A stretch of DNA of 64,000 nt from positions 5,542 through 69,541 of the forward strand of contig VWZL01005020.1 of the NCBI GenBank assembly GCA_013396915.1, read 5' to 3'. Every line of letters starts with the position of its first letter. The stretch's first letter is position 1. The DNA comes from Stercorarius parasiticus (taxonomy: Eukaryota; Chordata; Aves; Charadriiformes; Stercorariidae). The notes under the pieces are model-generated. The model was not told where the DNA came from and did no database searches. It saw only the letters and a program-made list of their open reading frames with translations. The translations under genes were made by a program, and so were the position numbers. This document shows positions 23,101 through 35,100 of the stretch, one piece after another.

Positions 23101-26100
23101 TCTCTCTCTTCTCTATCTCATCTCTCTTTTCAAGAAGTGTAACTTTATCTTGCACAGTTTGCCAAGATAACCACCAGCAGCTCAAGGACTCCTAGCCCAT
23201 CTTCTCTGAGTATCTCAGGACAAAATTCATTAGGATCATCATCAGTAAACCCACACAGTTGAATTGCTGTGATGCCTGCTAATGCATCTGCCACCACATT
23301 TTCTCTTTCGCTTGTAGGCCATGTCCTTGACCCCATCTGTACCTTTTTAGGTCATAAGCAATTTGGGCAGGGCCTGCTAGTGCATTGCCCAGTAAAGCCA
23401 CGTGCTGTGCTTCATCGGTTTCCAAAGCACTGCTGTGATACACAGACTGATTGCCACAACTGAAGGTGATGGCGATGTCTAGTCTTCCTCAGAGGTGAGG
23501 ATCCCTCATGCAGTACATAAAGCAGTTTTTCACTTTAGCTACCTTCTATGCGAATTAGTCAACTCATTTTCCTAGCATCCTGTGATGAATAACCATCCAA
23601 AGATAGGCTCAGTACTATGAAGATGTTTCCCCATTGAAGCCTCCCTGTGCCCTGCCAGATTCATCCTGTAAATCCATCCCATCAAACATACCCCTTCCCC
23701 CCACGTACAGGCCTCTTCTCAGCCCTGAGAAGACTGGGCCGCTTCTTTTCTGACTGCACAGCTACAGACACACCACCACACACATCCTTTTCCATTACCT
23801 TTTTACCTTCCTTTGCTGTCTGTAATGTCTTGGCACTCACAAACACCAACATCTTTACTCTGAAGGACCTTTTCAATCCACCCACCAGCTTTTCCATGAT
23901 ACTGGGAACCTGGCTTCTGCCTTGACACTTCTAGTGATGTACTTCTTAGTCTCTGTGATTCAAAGTCACCCCTTGTGTTTTGTCCCATTTCCCCTGTCAC
24001 ACCACAGGAGCTTTCTGTAAACACCAACTGAACCACACATAGCTCTTCCTCTGTTCCCACCACACAATCAATACCGACAAAATGACTGCTATGCCCAGGC
24101 TCTGTTTACTGCACTACACATAATGGTCTTATTGATACCTGTGCTCCTGTTTCCCTGTCATCCTCATGGATTTAGGAGTCTTTCTGTTATTTCTATGTGC
24201 AATGCCCAGCACAACAGGGTTCCCAGTCCTGCAGTGATATGTCTGGAGGCCGCTATTATAACAATGTTTTTCATAAGGCAGATACTCTTAAGGAAGGCAC
24301 CGAGCACTTTGGCTCTTCAGACAGTTCTCTCTGATGAGACGCCAGACATCCTAGTCATGCCAATTAGAAGGCAGCCAAATTAGAGCCAAGTATCCTCCCA
24401 TAAGAGATGGTATCAGAATGCCCCTATGACAGTAGGGAATAAAAGCTCTTTATCATCATCTTTAAAGATGTTATACGTATCTGTACAGGCCTGACTTAGG
24501 ACAGCAGAGTGGTATCACCTGCAGAGGATCAAGAGCTGATTTGCTTCTGGGAGGGGCTTTCTTGTTTGTTTAAGCAATTATGTTCTGCCCTTGTTCCTGT
24601 GAGAGTCCTTGCTGCAGAAAGCCAGGCAGACAGGGGAAGTGCCTTCTCTTCAGCAAAAAACCATCAGATGCAACCCCTGCAGGATTTGCTACCTCATCTG
24701 TCAGCCAGAATTACTGTAAGGGCTAGGAGAGGTGTATTCACTATTTATTATGTTTCCCATTGCCCAGAGGTCCTTTACATCCTCCCATCTCCAACTAGAG
24801 AAGATTTCTTGGCAATATACATGCACTGTTGTTCCAACCAGAAGGATGAAAGGTGGTGAAGTAATCCAGGAGACAATATGGTGAAGTAAGTTGGCAGTTT
24901 AAGGTGATCTGAGACTCTCCGTGAAGCTCTTGGTACCCCGAGGGGAACCAAGAGGCCAAAATCTTTCTCGGGAAGTGACTCACAAAAGAAGCGCTGCTTG
25001 CACATCTTCTTCCTCAGTTCAGTGACTGTCTGATCACCTCAAACAAGCCCTCCCTATCTTATCTCATCCGGTGATGAGGTAGTCTGCATGCTTTTACGGT
25101 TTACCACGTGGCAAAGCACAGCTTTTAAGGAAGCAGCTAGCCAGAGTGGAGCCAAAAGTATTCAAAAGCACAATCTAATTCCTGCTTCTGCTGCATGTCA
25201 CATGTACAGCAGCTAGCACAACAGTTCCCAGCTGGTAAATGCCACTTTTAGGGAGACAACATAGTACAAAATGCAAGCAGTGGCATCCTCCGTCAGAAGC
25301 TGTGCGAGTTCGACAGGCCACAGCCACCGCAAACGCCCCATGTTTCACTTCTCCTCTGGTAAGGCAGGGCTGAGTCTCTCGCTTCCATGTTATACTAGTG
25401 AGATTTTCTGAATAAAACTAAAATCTGAATCATATTCTTCAGTTCTTACTACAACGTGTTATTTTAAACAGTATGCTATTCAGCTCATTACTTAATAACT
25501 TCATAAGCTAATAGAGGATATTGCTGGCAGCCATTTGTCTCTTGTTCACTCACTTTTAACCTCGTGATTGCATCTTTCCCTGGTTTCCTTGGAGCTGGCT
25601 TGGCCTGAGGCTTTTGAAAGACAAGCAAGCCTCTTCTCCTTGGGATAAGTCACCAACAATGGGAAGATACCAGGTCAGAACTTGCCAAGCTGCTCTGTGC
25701 ATAATGTCACCATGTGTTAAAGCTAGCATTTAATGTAGGCTGCCGAGGTCTTCTGCTGCCACTTGAAACCCCACCCAGAGGCTGCTGAAGCCCTCCCTTC
25801 ACCTCCTTCACACAGCCACCAAACACACATGGACAGTCGCAAGACCAGCCGCTCCGTCTGTGTTCTTCACCATTTCCACAGCTTCCAGACTGAGCACCAA
25901 AGATAAGCCCTGAAGCCAAGTGAACCACAGACACCTGCTCGATTCCCTCCCGCAGATCAGGATCACCCCAGCTCTTCTCCGCTGGCTCTGACAGTGGCAG
26001 GGCTGGCTACCCAGTGGTCCCTAAGGGGGCGAAATTCCCCTGCTGCAGCCCCATTAAATGCGGGTATCTGTTTCCTCCAGTATCTTCCTAAAGCAGCTTT

Positions 26101-29100
26101 TTTTTTTTTTCTAAGACTAAAGCTCTGATCTTATAGATGAAATTTATTCTGCCTAAATATTGTGGAAACGAATGTGTACACTTCTCATTGATATTATCCT
26201 TTAATGTGTATCAAACTGGTTGTGTGAACAATAAGATGAAGATAAAACATTACTCTTTATGTACAAAAGGAGATCTATGATTGACTTGCTATTGTGCATT
26301 GGTTTATACGCACACATAGAAAGTGAAAGAGAAATACACACCTATTTCTGTCTATTGACAGACAGAGACACTCAGTGTATTCAACTGTATCTGGGGGTGT
26401 ATGCGCTGCTTATATGGATAACCACAGCAAAGACATATTGAAACATTACCCTGAGATTTAGGGATTGATTTTTTTTTTAGAGATGGCCTCAGATATTCTA
26501 CCGGTTTCCTTTAGATCTAAAAGCCTTTGTGGGCACAAAATATAGCAGAGGCTCCTTATAACATTTGAATCTCGTACCTGAAAATGAATATCTTACGCCT
26601 GCAAGGACTGCAAAGAGTGGTTACTCTTGCCATACATCTGTGCAGGCAAAAGGTCAGAGGCAGAATATTAGAGCCTTTTGAAAGTCATACCTCTAACAGC
26701 AAGCAAAGCTAACTTGTGGATTCCCTGCGTATTTTAAAAGCAAACATGCTCAAAATGAATCCAAACAACTTTACACAGGGAGATAACACCCCCCGTATAC
26801 AACAGTGTCATTGTTTTATAACATTGCTTATGCATGCATATTTAATTCCACACTGTTGTATCTTTGCTCATGTATAAAACACCAGCTATTTTAAGAAAGG
26901 CTTTACAAATGCATATGGTGTTTAGTATATCCTGGCCTACGTAGTTCCCTTTGTTTACTAAAGCACTACGTGCATTCGTGTCAGTGCACACACCCAATTC
27001 CTTAATTTCAGACGAAACTATTCTAAAAGATTCGGCTAAGTATTTTTTTGACATTTCTTTCTTCTCTAAGCTGCTCTGTGAGGGATTTGGCTTTTGGTTG
27101 GATCTATACCACCGATGCCAGGAGAGTCTTTTTGACACAAGAAACTGCTATGTTTGCATCAAAGTCTATTTCGCTGCTGGAAAACAGCCATATTGCAAAA
27201 TAGCCTGACACAACTGAAAAAGCAACTTCTTTTGGAAGAGAAAAAAAAAAAAAAAGGCATCTTTCTTTTCAGCTGTAGCCAGGACAGCATTAAAGCAATG
27301 TCTTTTTTATGTAGAGAGAAATGTTTTTCTTGTCATTTCAGAGCCTGTATTTGCTAGAATACACACCAATTCCGTTCTCCGTTCCATTCACTGTCGTTAC
27401 CCGAGCTCCTTTTCTCTGTTAGAGCATGTCTCCCCACTGCAGCTCCTCAGTTGCTGATTTTTATATACCCTAATAAGCACATTCACACAGGTATTGCTTA
27501 TGGTTTTGCTCTTGTAATAACCTCTTTGCATATGTTAATTTTCTGCCCTTTACAGGATTTATAGCAAAGTGTATCAACCCCAAACAACACAGCTTAACCT
27601 TTCCGTTCTTGCAAAGACTTGTGCCTTTAGTTCCAGAAACTTAAAAATTACTCCTCCTGAGGTGACTAATTTCACACAGCCATTAAAGAGCCACCTCACA
27701 GCCCGACAGAGTCCAAGAAATCCCCCTGCTAGTTCCCCAGAAAACTCTGGAGAGCAGGAGCACTGCTTTCGCCTGGGGTGATAAGCCAGCATCCCATCAG
27801 CCCTCCTGTGGCCTTTGGTACCAGGAGTGCTGAAAAGCTAAAAACTGAACTGAATGAACCAAATTGCTCCTGTTCACCCCATGACACAGCAAATAATTGA
27901 CTTTTTTGAGATGAGTGTACATGAGAAGGGAACTGCACCGACTTACATCAGCATTTCACACCTTGTGTTCTTGTTCAGCACAGGGATTTCCTAACACGCA
28001 GTGGGAAGAAGTTCCCTGACAGCATAAAGTGCTGATGGTGACCACAGCTCTTCCAAAGGGCTGATGAACTCAAGGACTAGGAGAAGGCTGGGTGCCTGCA
28101 TCAAGAGTGGTTGGATGAAAAAACAAGAAGTGGGTGTCCCAGCAGATCAGGAGGCCAGAGACAGCGGGCAAGCCACCCGAGCCACAAAGGGCCATGCTGA
28201 TAACGCTTGTCAGATTTCTGCTGATGGTGGTTGCAAAGACACGCTCCCGACTCACTGGGCTGAGGCAAATATTTCAAAGAGCTTAAAATGATGTTTGGGC
28301 AGGGGTATTGCCCCCCTAAGCCCTCATTGCGTCCCATGGCTCTGCTACATCTTGGAGAGGGGCATCACTTCTGGGGTCACTGTGCACATCACCCCACCAA
28401 GGCTGGTCTGGTGCCAGGGCAACCAGAGGAGGTGGGCACACTTCCTTCACCCACGACTTCAGGCAGCTAGCTCAGGCTGAAGTGGTAACTCAGCACAAGG
28501 AGGTGCTTGGTCAGATGTCTAAGGAGAAAGGGCTGCAGTGGGGTAGGAAGGACCTCAGGTCAGTTTGGAGCAGACTGCTTTGTATGTAGAAATGAACACT
28601 TTCTGAGTCCTGTCATGCCCACATATCAAAACCCATTACCAAGCGACTCAAAGCTGAAAATACATGGAAAACCAAGCATAACCATTGCTTAAGTTGTATC
28701 TACAAGATTAGCGATGCAGTAGAGAAGGAAGACTAATTACTATTGCAGACCAGTCTGAACCACCGTGTTGAACTACCCCAGGCCGTACAGATTTGGTGTA
28801 ATACTGTCAGGTGGAGAGGAACATATCCAAAACAGGTCTCCTTGACCTGCAGCCCCAGGTTCAAATTCCAGGTGTGTGCACCCCTGCCAGGGGGACCAGG
28901 GCACAGCTCTCACCTGCAGACCCTATTTTGCAGAGGACAGTCCTGAGGCTGTCTTCTGCAGAGGACAGGGGCAGGGATCTCCTTCACACCAGGGTTGAGG
29001 AGCCAGAGGAGAAGCCTGGAGGAGAAATGTGCTCCTTAGCTCCATTTCTTCCCCTTCTCCCTCCTCGAGCACTCACTGTCTCCTGCCCCACTCCAATTGC

Positions 29101-32100
29101 AGGCACCCTGGGACTCAGCGAGAGGGAGGGGAAGAAAGGCTGTGTGCAGGAGCACTGGTACTCCTGCTGCTTTCCTCTACCCTCTGCAGGACCAACCCTA
29201 CCATTCTAGGTCTTCTCCTTGCTTGTTCCTGGGATGACTCTCCCCAAAATCTCAATTGATCAGAGATTTGGCGTCACTACAAATAATTCGGGGCAGAGCA
29301 GAGGGGAAAATGCCTTTAAAGCGAGCATTGGGATTATATGAAGGGAGAGCACCTCGTTCACGGGGAGGCTCTGGCTGGATGGCTGTGGGAGCCTCATCTG
29401 TCTGTGGAAGCAATGAGTCCCCTCCTTTAACGCTGCTGGGAGAGCAGAAAACTGTAAATGTGGCCAGAGCCCTGCAAAAATATCTGCGATACTGCAGCAG
29501 ATGACAACTGGAATCTGCTGTCACTCAGGGCATCAGCAGGTAGTCTCTAGGGCCAGGAAGAGGCTTTTGTCACCCTACACGACAAGTGGCCTGCTGAATC
29601 CTGAGGTCTTCTTTTGGCTTGGTGTTCCCCCACTCTGAAGCTCAGAGACTGACCCCAACTGGAGAAGACCAACCGTGGAGGGGAGCTCTGCAATGGCACA
29701 AGTAAACCTTTGCATTTGCTTGGCCAGCATCTCCTCCTTACGTTCTTAACATCAAACTCATGACCAGACAGATTCAAGGCAGGGAAGAAGTTTCTCCCAC
29801 GTATCAGAAGACTTAAAGGCTTTTTTCCCCTTTTGGCTGTTCACTGAAGTGAAAAGCAGAGGTCTCCTCCTAGAATTGCTCGAGCGTACTTCACCTAACT
29901 TGTTTACTGTCGTTGCAAAGACCTCAGACAGTGGTGCCACTTCCTGTCTTTTCTGTTCTCTGCCTGTAGCACACAATGTATTAGTCTGCAGAGGACTGAT
30001 TTTTTTTTTTTAAACTCTAACCCAATTATATAATACAGACGACAGGGTGAAATTTAACAATCTGCAGTAGACACGATCTTACGGTCTCTGCTGGCTTTAA
30101 ACTCCAGGAAGCCGCAGGGTAGTTAATTTTTGTTTTTAAACAAGGAATGAGTAATGATAAAGATGGATAAATGAATAAGCAAAGCTCAGAGGAGACAATA
30201 AATAAATGGCTTGTTGAGCATGCCAGGCAGTTACTAGTATTTCTGCCTCAACGCTATGGTGAAAAAGAAGGGCTAGAGGTCTGAGTCACTCATCCCACGC
30301 AGGGCACTCCACTTAATATGTGCTCCTGGCTTTTGAATTGCCATACAGCAGCTCTTAATGGGGACACTTAGTGGCTTGATGTTTCTGCTTCACAATACTT
30401 GCTAATGCACTTTGGTTTTTGAGTGTCACTGAACATTCATTCAGTGTCCTGAAATGCAAAAATCACAGGCAAAAACGTCTTATTCTGTCTGCTGCTTCTT
30501 CCCTGCTGTCCTTCTGATAATCTTTTCAGGAAGGGAGAATCAGGGAGCAGCACCACTGAAGGCAGAGCCGTCAGCTTGTGCTCACCAGTGTTGTCACTGA
30601 CACGACAGGGCCCAGGGCTGCCTCACGCTCTCTCACAGGTAAAGGTCATTCCTTGCGAGCTAAGGTAACTTTATAAATTATTGGGAGTCTTACCAGGCAC
30701 TTTACAAGGATTCGACTTTTTCTCCAAGTCTTTCTCTTCATTTCGGGATTCAAGAGAGTGAATAGCTTTGTCCTGCTTCTCCTTGCTTGCAGTAGCATTT
30801 GGAATGGTTATGTTTTGCAAGGCTGGCTTTTTAGGCAATGGAGGTTTGCTACTAAGCTGTTCAGAGGACTTCGCTTTGGGTTTCATCTTTTCATCTAAAG
30901 AATCACCAATATTTGTATCGGCTGTTTTTTTGATCTGTGCCTTACCACTTTTTAGAAAGGAAGTCAATCCCTCACTTTCTAAATTAAACTCTGCACTGTA
31001 TCTTTTAATCCCTTTTGATTCTGGTGACGAGTTGTCTCTATATTTCAAGGACAGTGAGGTGGATCTAAGTTTCACTTGAAAAGGACTTTTATCTTCCCGG
31101 CTTGGCTGATTCTGAGATACCACTGAAGAATCGCTTGGCACCGGCACTGCATCGACAGCCAGAGAAACACAGCCAGCCAAAATTTCTGTAGGTTGGCCTG
31201 TGTTCTCAGAGTCAGACTCTGGCAACAAAGTCTGCTTCTTGTTGCTGCTTTTCTCCTCCTCCACAACTGGTCCCTTCTGCAAGTCTTCTTTCCACTTCTC
31301 GTTTCTTGAGGAAACCTTTTCTTTGGACAGGAAGAATCTGGTATTTAATGGGCTTTCCAACTCTGATCTTTCTGGGAAGTGTAGGCTTCTAGTCCTTGGT
31401 CTCTCCCGTGCAGAGGAAACAGAAAACTTTCTCAAGGCATTTAGTTCATTGGCTGCTTTTTCAGCTTTCTTCACCAAAAGTTCCTCCTTGTGGACCAGTG
31501 ACTGACTGTTCTCCTTACCAGAAGCAGCTGCCTCTTGTGCCGTCTTTGTTTTCTCTAGAGAGCAGGAAGCAGATGGTCCCATCTGCACTGAGGAAGCAGG
31601 ATATGAAACACAGAACGAGTCTGTGGGCTGGAAAGCACCTATGGAAAATTGCTTGCTGGACTCTGACAATAGAGCAGCCTCTTTCTTTGCCTCTTTATTA
31701 CAGGGCATTTCCACAGGTATCTGATCATCCTTCTGTATATTTTCTTCTGACCCTTCCAAGCAAACAATACTACTCCAACTAATTGAAATATCTTCTTCAG
31801 ATGGTATTTTATTTACTGAAAACACAGTAGGAAGCTCCTTATTTTCCTGATTGGAAATATTGATTGACACATCGCTCACTTCCCCAGACAACAGAACCGA
31901 TGTTTCTGAGGAATCTTCTTGCTTTTGCACTTCTCTGTCTGGACCAGAGTAGGAAGAAGTTGTGGAGTCTTTGCCTTCTAACGGCAGTGAGGACTCAGAC
32001 TTCACACACGTCTTTTCCAGCGTTGGTTGGCAGCCCTCCGGTTTATTCTCTGGTAGCAGGGCTTCCTGTGCAACAGCAGACTCAGAAGCAGGCTGAGTCA

Positions 32101-35100
32101 TCGCTGGTCTCAAAGCAGGGGAAAGGTCCTCAGGCGTTCTGGGCTTGGGCCAGGAAGCCCCATCCTGCGCTGCAGCTGTGCCGCATGGCAGTTCTTGATT
32201 ACTGGGTTTGAATACAGCATCTGGCAAGTCTGTCTGCATCTCCTTTTCATCATCCTCCTCTTCTTCTTCTTCTGGGGTACAGCTCAAATCAGTCAGAGAT
32301 TCAGACTGGGTCCTCTGCAAGAAAGAAAGTCAGAAAGCTCCATCACCATGTACAGATTTACTTTTTTTCTTATTCATCATTGCATTTACAACCAAGATCT
32401 TAGAGAGGAAGGCAATACTTGCCTCCAATGCTGAGCTCGCTGTTTTCTTAACCTACATACTGGATGCTTTTTTAGCTAAGCAGATCCTGGAATAATGTAT
32501 TTAACCAATATAAAAGCAATCAGCGACACTTCCTTCTGCACAACTAGTGCTTTCTTGCCTTTGTAGACGGGAAGTTCATCAAAACAATGGCCATTGGACC
32601 GTCCTTGGCACTTGATGCCCCAGAGCACACTGGATATGTTGTGTTGCTCTCGGGCAAAAAGCAGCACTTGAAAGAGAAAAATCTGTCCCTTTTTATTTTG
32701 CTACTGCATACTGGCATTAAAAATAAACCAACCCATTCTTGCATGACTCTGAAGTGGGAAGGGTACATAGAAGGAAGAGCAAAAACGTAACAAGTCCATC
32801 CGATTATGACGCTCTATGCCAGCTGAGATCTATCCCCATATGGCAGTCTTCTATCTAATCCCTCTGCCATACAGCATTGCAGCCCTGCCTCCTTTGTGTA
32901 AAAGTCTTCTTTTTCTTTCAAGAGTTAGACTAGTGGATAAAAGTTTATAAATGCATATGTAGTTACCTGTGAGGTCTTGTGATTAAGCTTCAGGTAAGGA
33001 CTGGCTAAATATATAGGTTTATTTGAAAGCACGTTATTAAGCTGCTGAATAAGACTTTTCATATGGTGCCTGTATTAGCTCACTGATTCACTGTTGTTTG
33101 TCCGGTAAATATATATTTTGGATGTAGGCCCTAATTCTAAGAACGCAAAACTTGCACTCCGAAGTACTTCTAGGGTTCTTCCAACTTCTTGTTTTGCATG
33201 CGCAATTGCAAAGACAGAGCTGCGATGCCACCTGCATTCACAATCCATATACACAGGAACATAAAAGCAGAAGACATCGGTCAGCCACAAGCAAGGTGCA
33301 CAGGCAGAGGCAGGCAGGAGAATATTAAGAATTGCATTATCGAAAGATGTGAGCACCCTCCACAGAAAACCAGGAGGGTTCAGTCATCTGGCAGCTCATA
33401 GTGCAGACTGGACAAAGCAATTGTATTTCAGTAATGATGTTACAATGGAAGAGGAGGTATGATCAGTGGGTTATTGCTTTACATGCTTTTCTAAATATTG
33501 GCCTCAGCATTGTGTTGCATGCAGTGGTGCTCTACCGAGCCCAAAGATCACTCACAGATTTTGGAAACTACAGAATACCACTTAAGTAATATTTAGAGAC
33601 AGAGGGAATAACATGCCTGGTGTTAAGCAAGCCAATTTAATGGCTTTAATGTATTTAAAACATTGAAATAAACCACAAACAATAAAGTGCCAATACTGTA
33701 GTAACAGTTGCAAACTTTAGTTCTAAAAAAAGAAGAGAAAGAAGAAAAATTAATCTATGCCCTTCATAAGACATGACAAAGAATCGGATGAGTGGTGTTT
33801 TAAAAGGATGGTTTAAAAAATTCTTTTTTCATGGCATACCATTTTTAATATGTTTTTTAATAGTATACACCTTTTTTTCCCCCCACGGAGACTTATTTTA
33901 AGTCTCTGTAGTGCACATAAAGGGTTTACAAGTTTTGGGGCAGGGAGAGAGTTGAATTCAGAACAGTCATAATGTACAGAATTTGTCTCCAATTAATAGG
34001 TCACAACTTATTCTTTCTGTGCTTTTTGAAAATTTAAGTCAAATTATATTTGGAAAGTTAAAACAGCTCCTCTATCAATACTCTCTCAAAGAATCAAGAT
34101 TTTACAGGATCTTTCAGACTAGGAAAAGTACTCCAGTTGATTGTAACTCTTTCCCAAAAAAATTTTTTAAGGAAGAAATTAAGCAGTCAGCCCCAACTTC
34201 TGCATCACAAACAAGATACTAAATCATACTGTGCAATAAATTTAAGAATAAATTGTTACATAAACTGCTTGATCAAGAGTTAACAGGTGATCTCATAATA
34301 TTTAATCTGTTCTTAGTGTCTACTCCAGATACATAGTCTCATCAAATAGCAGCTATTAAAATCCAATGAAATAACCATGCCGCAATCTGACTTCTCTTAC
34401 TCATATCTGAGTTTCAAATACAAAGTCCAGTAAGAACTTCCTCGTTTTGCGTCAAAGGTGACACTGTTTATTTTCACAAGTACCTGAGAAAATCTTCTCA
34501 TTTTACTGGATCTCTGGTTCCGGGGTTTTATTAAAAGCTTGTGTCTAGCAGCAGAATTATCCAAGCAAGAGGAAAGCTCAGGTGGAGTGTCAAAATCGGC
34601 TGCAGGCGAGACAGCACTGTCAGATATCTGGGGAGCTTCAGTTTTAGCACTTCCATGCCTAGGGAACAGCTGACCGTCTGTAGAGCGAGATCTAGAAGAA
34701 GGACTCAATGTAACCTGAAAAAAATAATAATCCCCAAATAGAGAATCAAACAAAGAAACAAAGACATGAAAATAACAATTCTACAAACAAGGGGCCACGT
34801 TTACTGGCATTTTAAGGTTGCCTCTTTTTCTTTTTGACATCTCTTTAAAATACATTGCATTTCCTAACGTTGCACGTGGAGTACTGGTGTTAACAATTCT
34901 GCATTTTTAGCTGCTTAAATATCATGCTGTACTGTCCAGAGGGAAGGACCAAGTCACATTTAACTAGAAGACCTAAAGCACACAAATACCTGGCCAGCAT
35001 GGTTTAGAAGACAGATTTATGAAGAGTACTCAGTTACAGAACTTAAAGGGCCAGTTTCCTTTCTGTGTCTGTCCTCCAGCATCCGTGTCTAGGTTCCTAT

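Larger units (their letters stand above)
20048..30693 (-). other. CRACDL intron 7 (10646 bp)
   Basis: The largest intron between coding exons, phase 1 (donor GTAAGA). It contains a long ancient LINE remnant (21964-23330), L2-like tails near 23343 and 24195, a TC-rich tract at 23096-23132, a T run at 26097-26111 and an A run at 27241-27255. The region 28000-29500 is somewhat GC-richer, but its ORFs show no splice-bounded conserved peptide. Confidence 0.85.

Noticed and set aside
23145..23336. Retroviral or gypsy pol fragment (VVADALAG)
   Set aside because: The short match is isolated; the surrounding landmarks fit the antisense of a CR1-clade LINE better.
30768..32211. Plus-strand ORFs of 101-128 codons across the large CRACDL exon
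   Set aside because: They are antisense shadows of exon 7; codon-level conservation belongs to the minus strand.
32315..32320. Start of translation at the TTG beginning the large minus-strand ORF
   Set aside because: The TTG-CAG there is the end of the intron (TTGCAG acceptor); the protein continues from exon 6 in frame.
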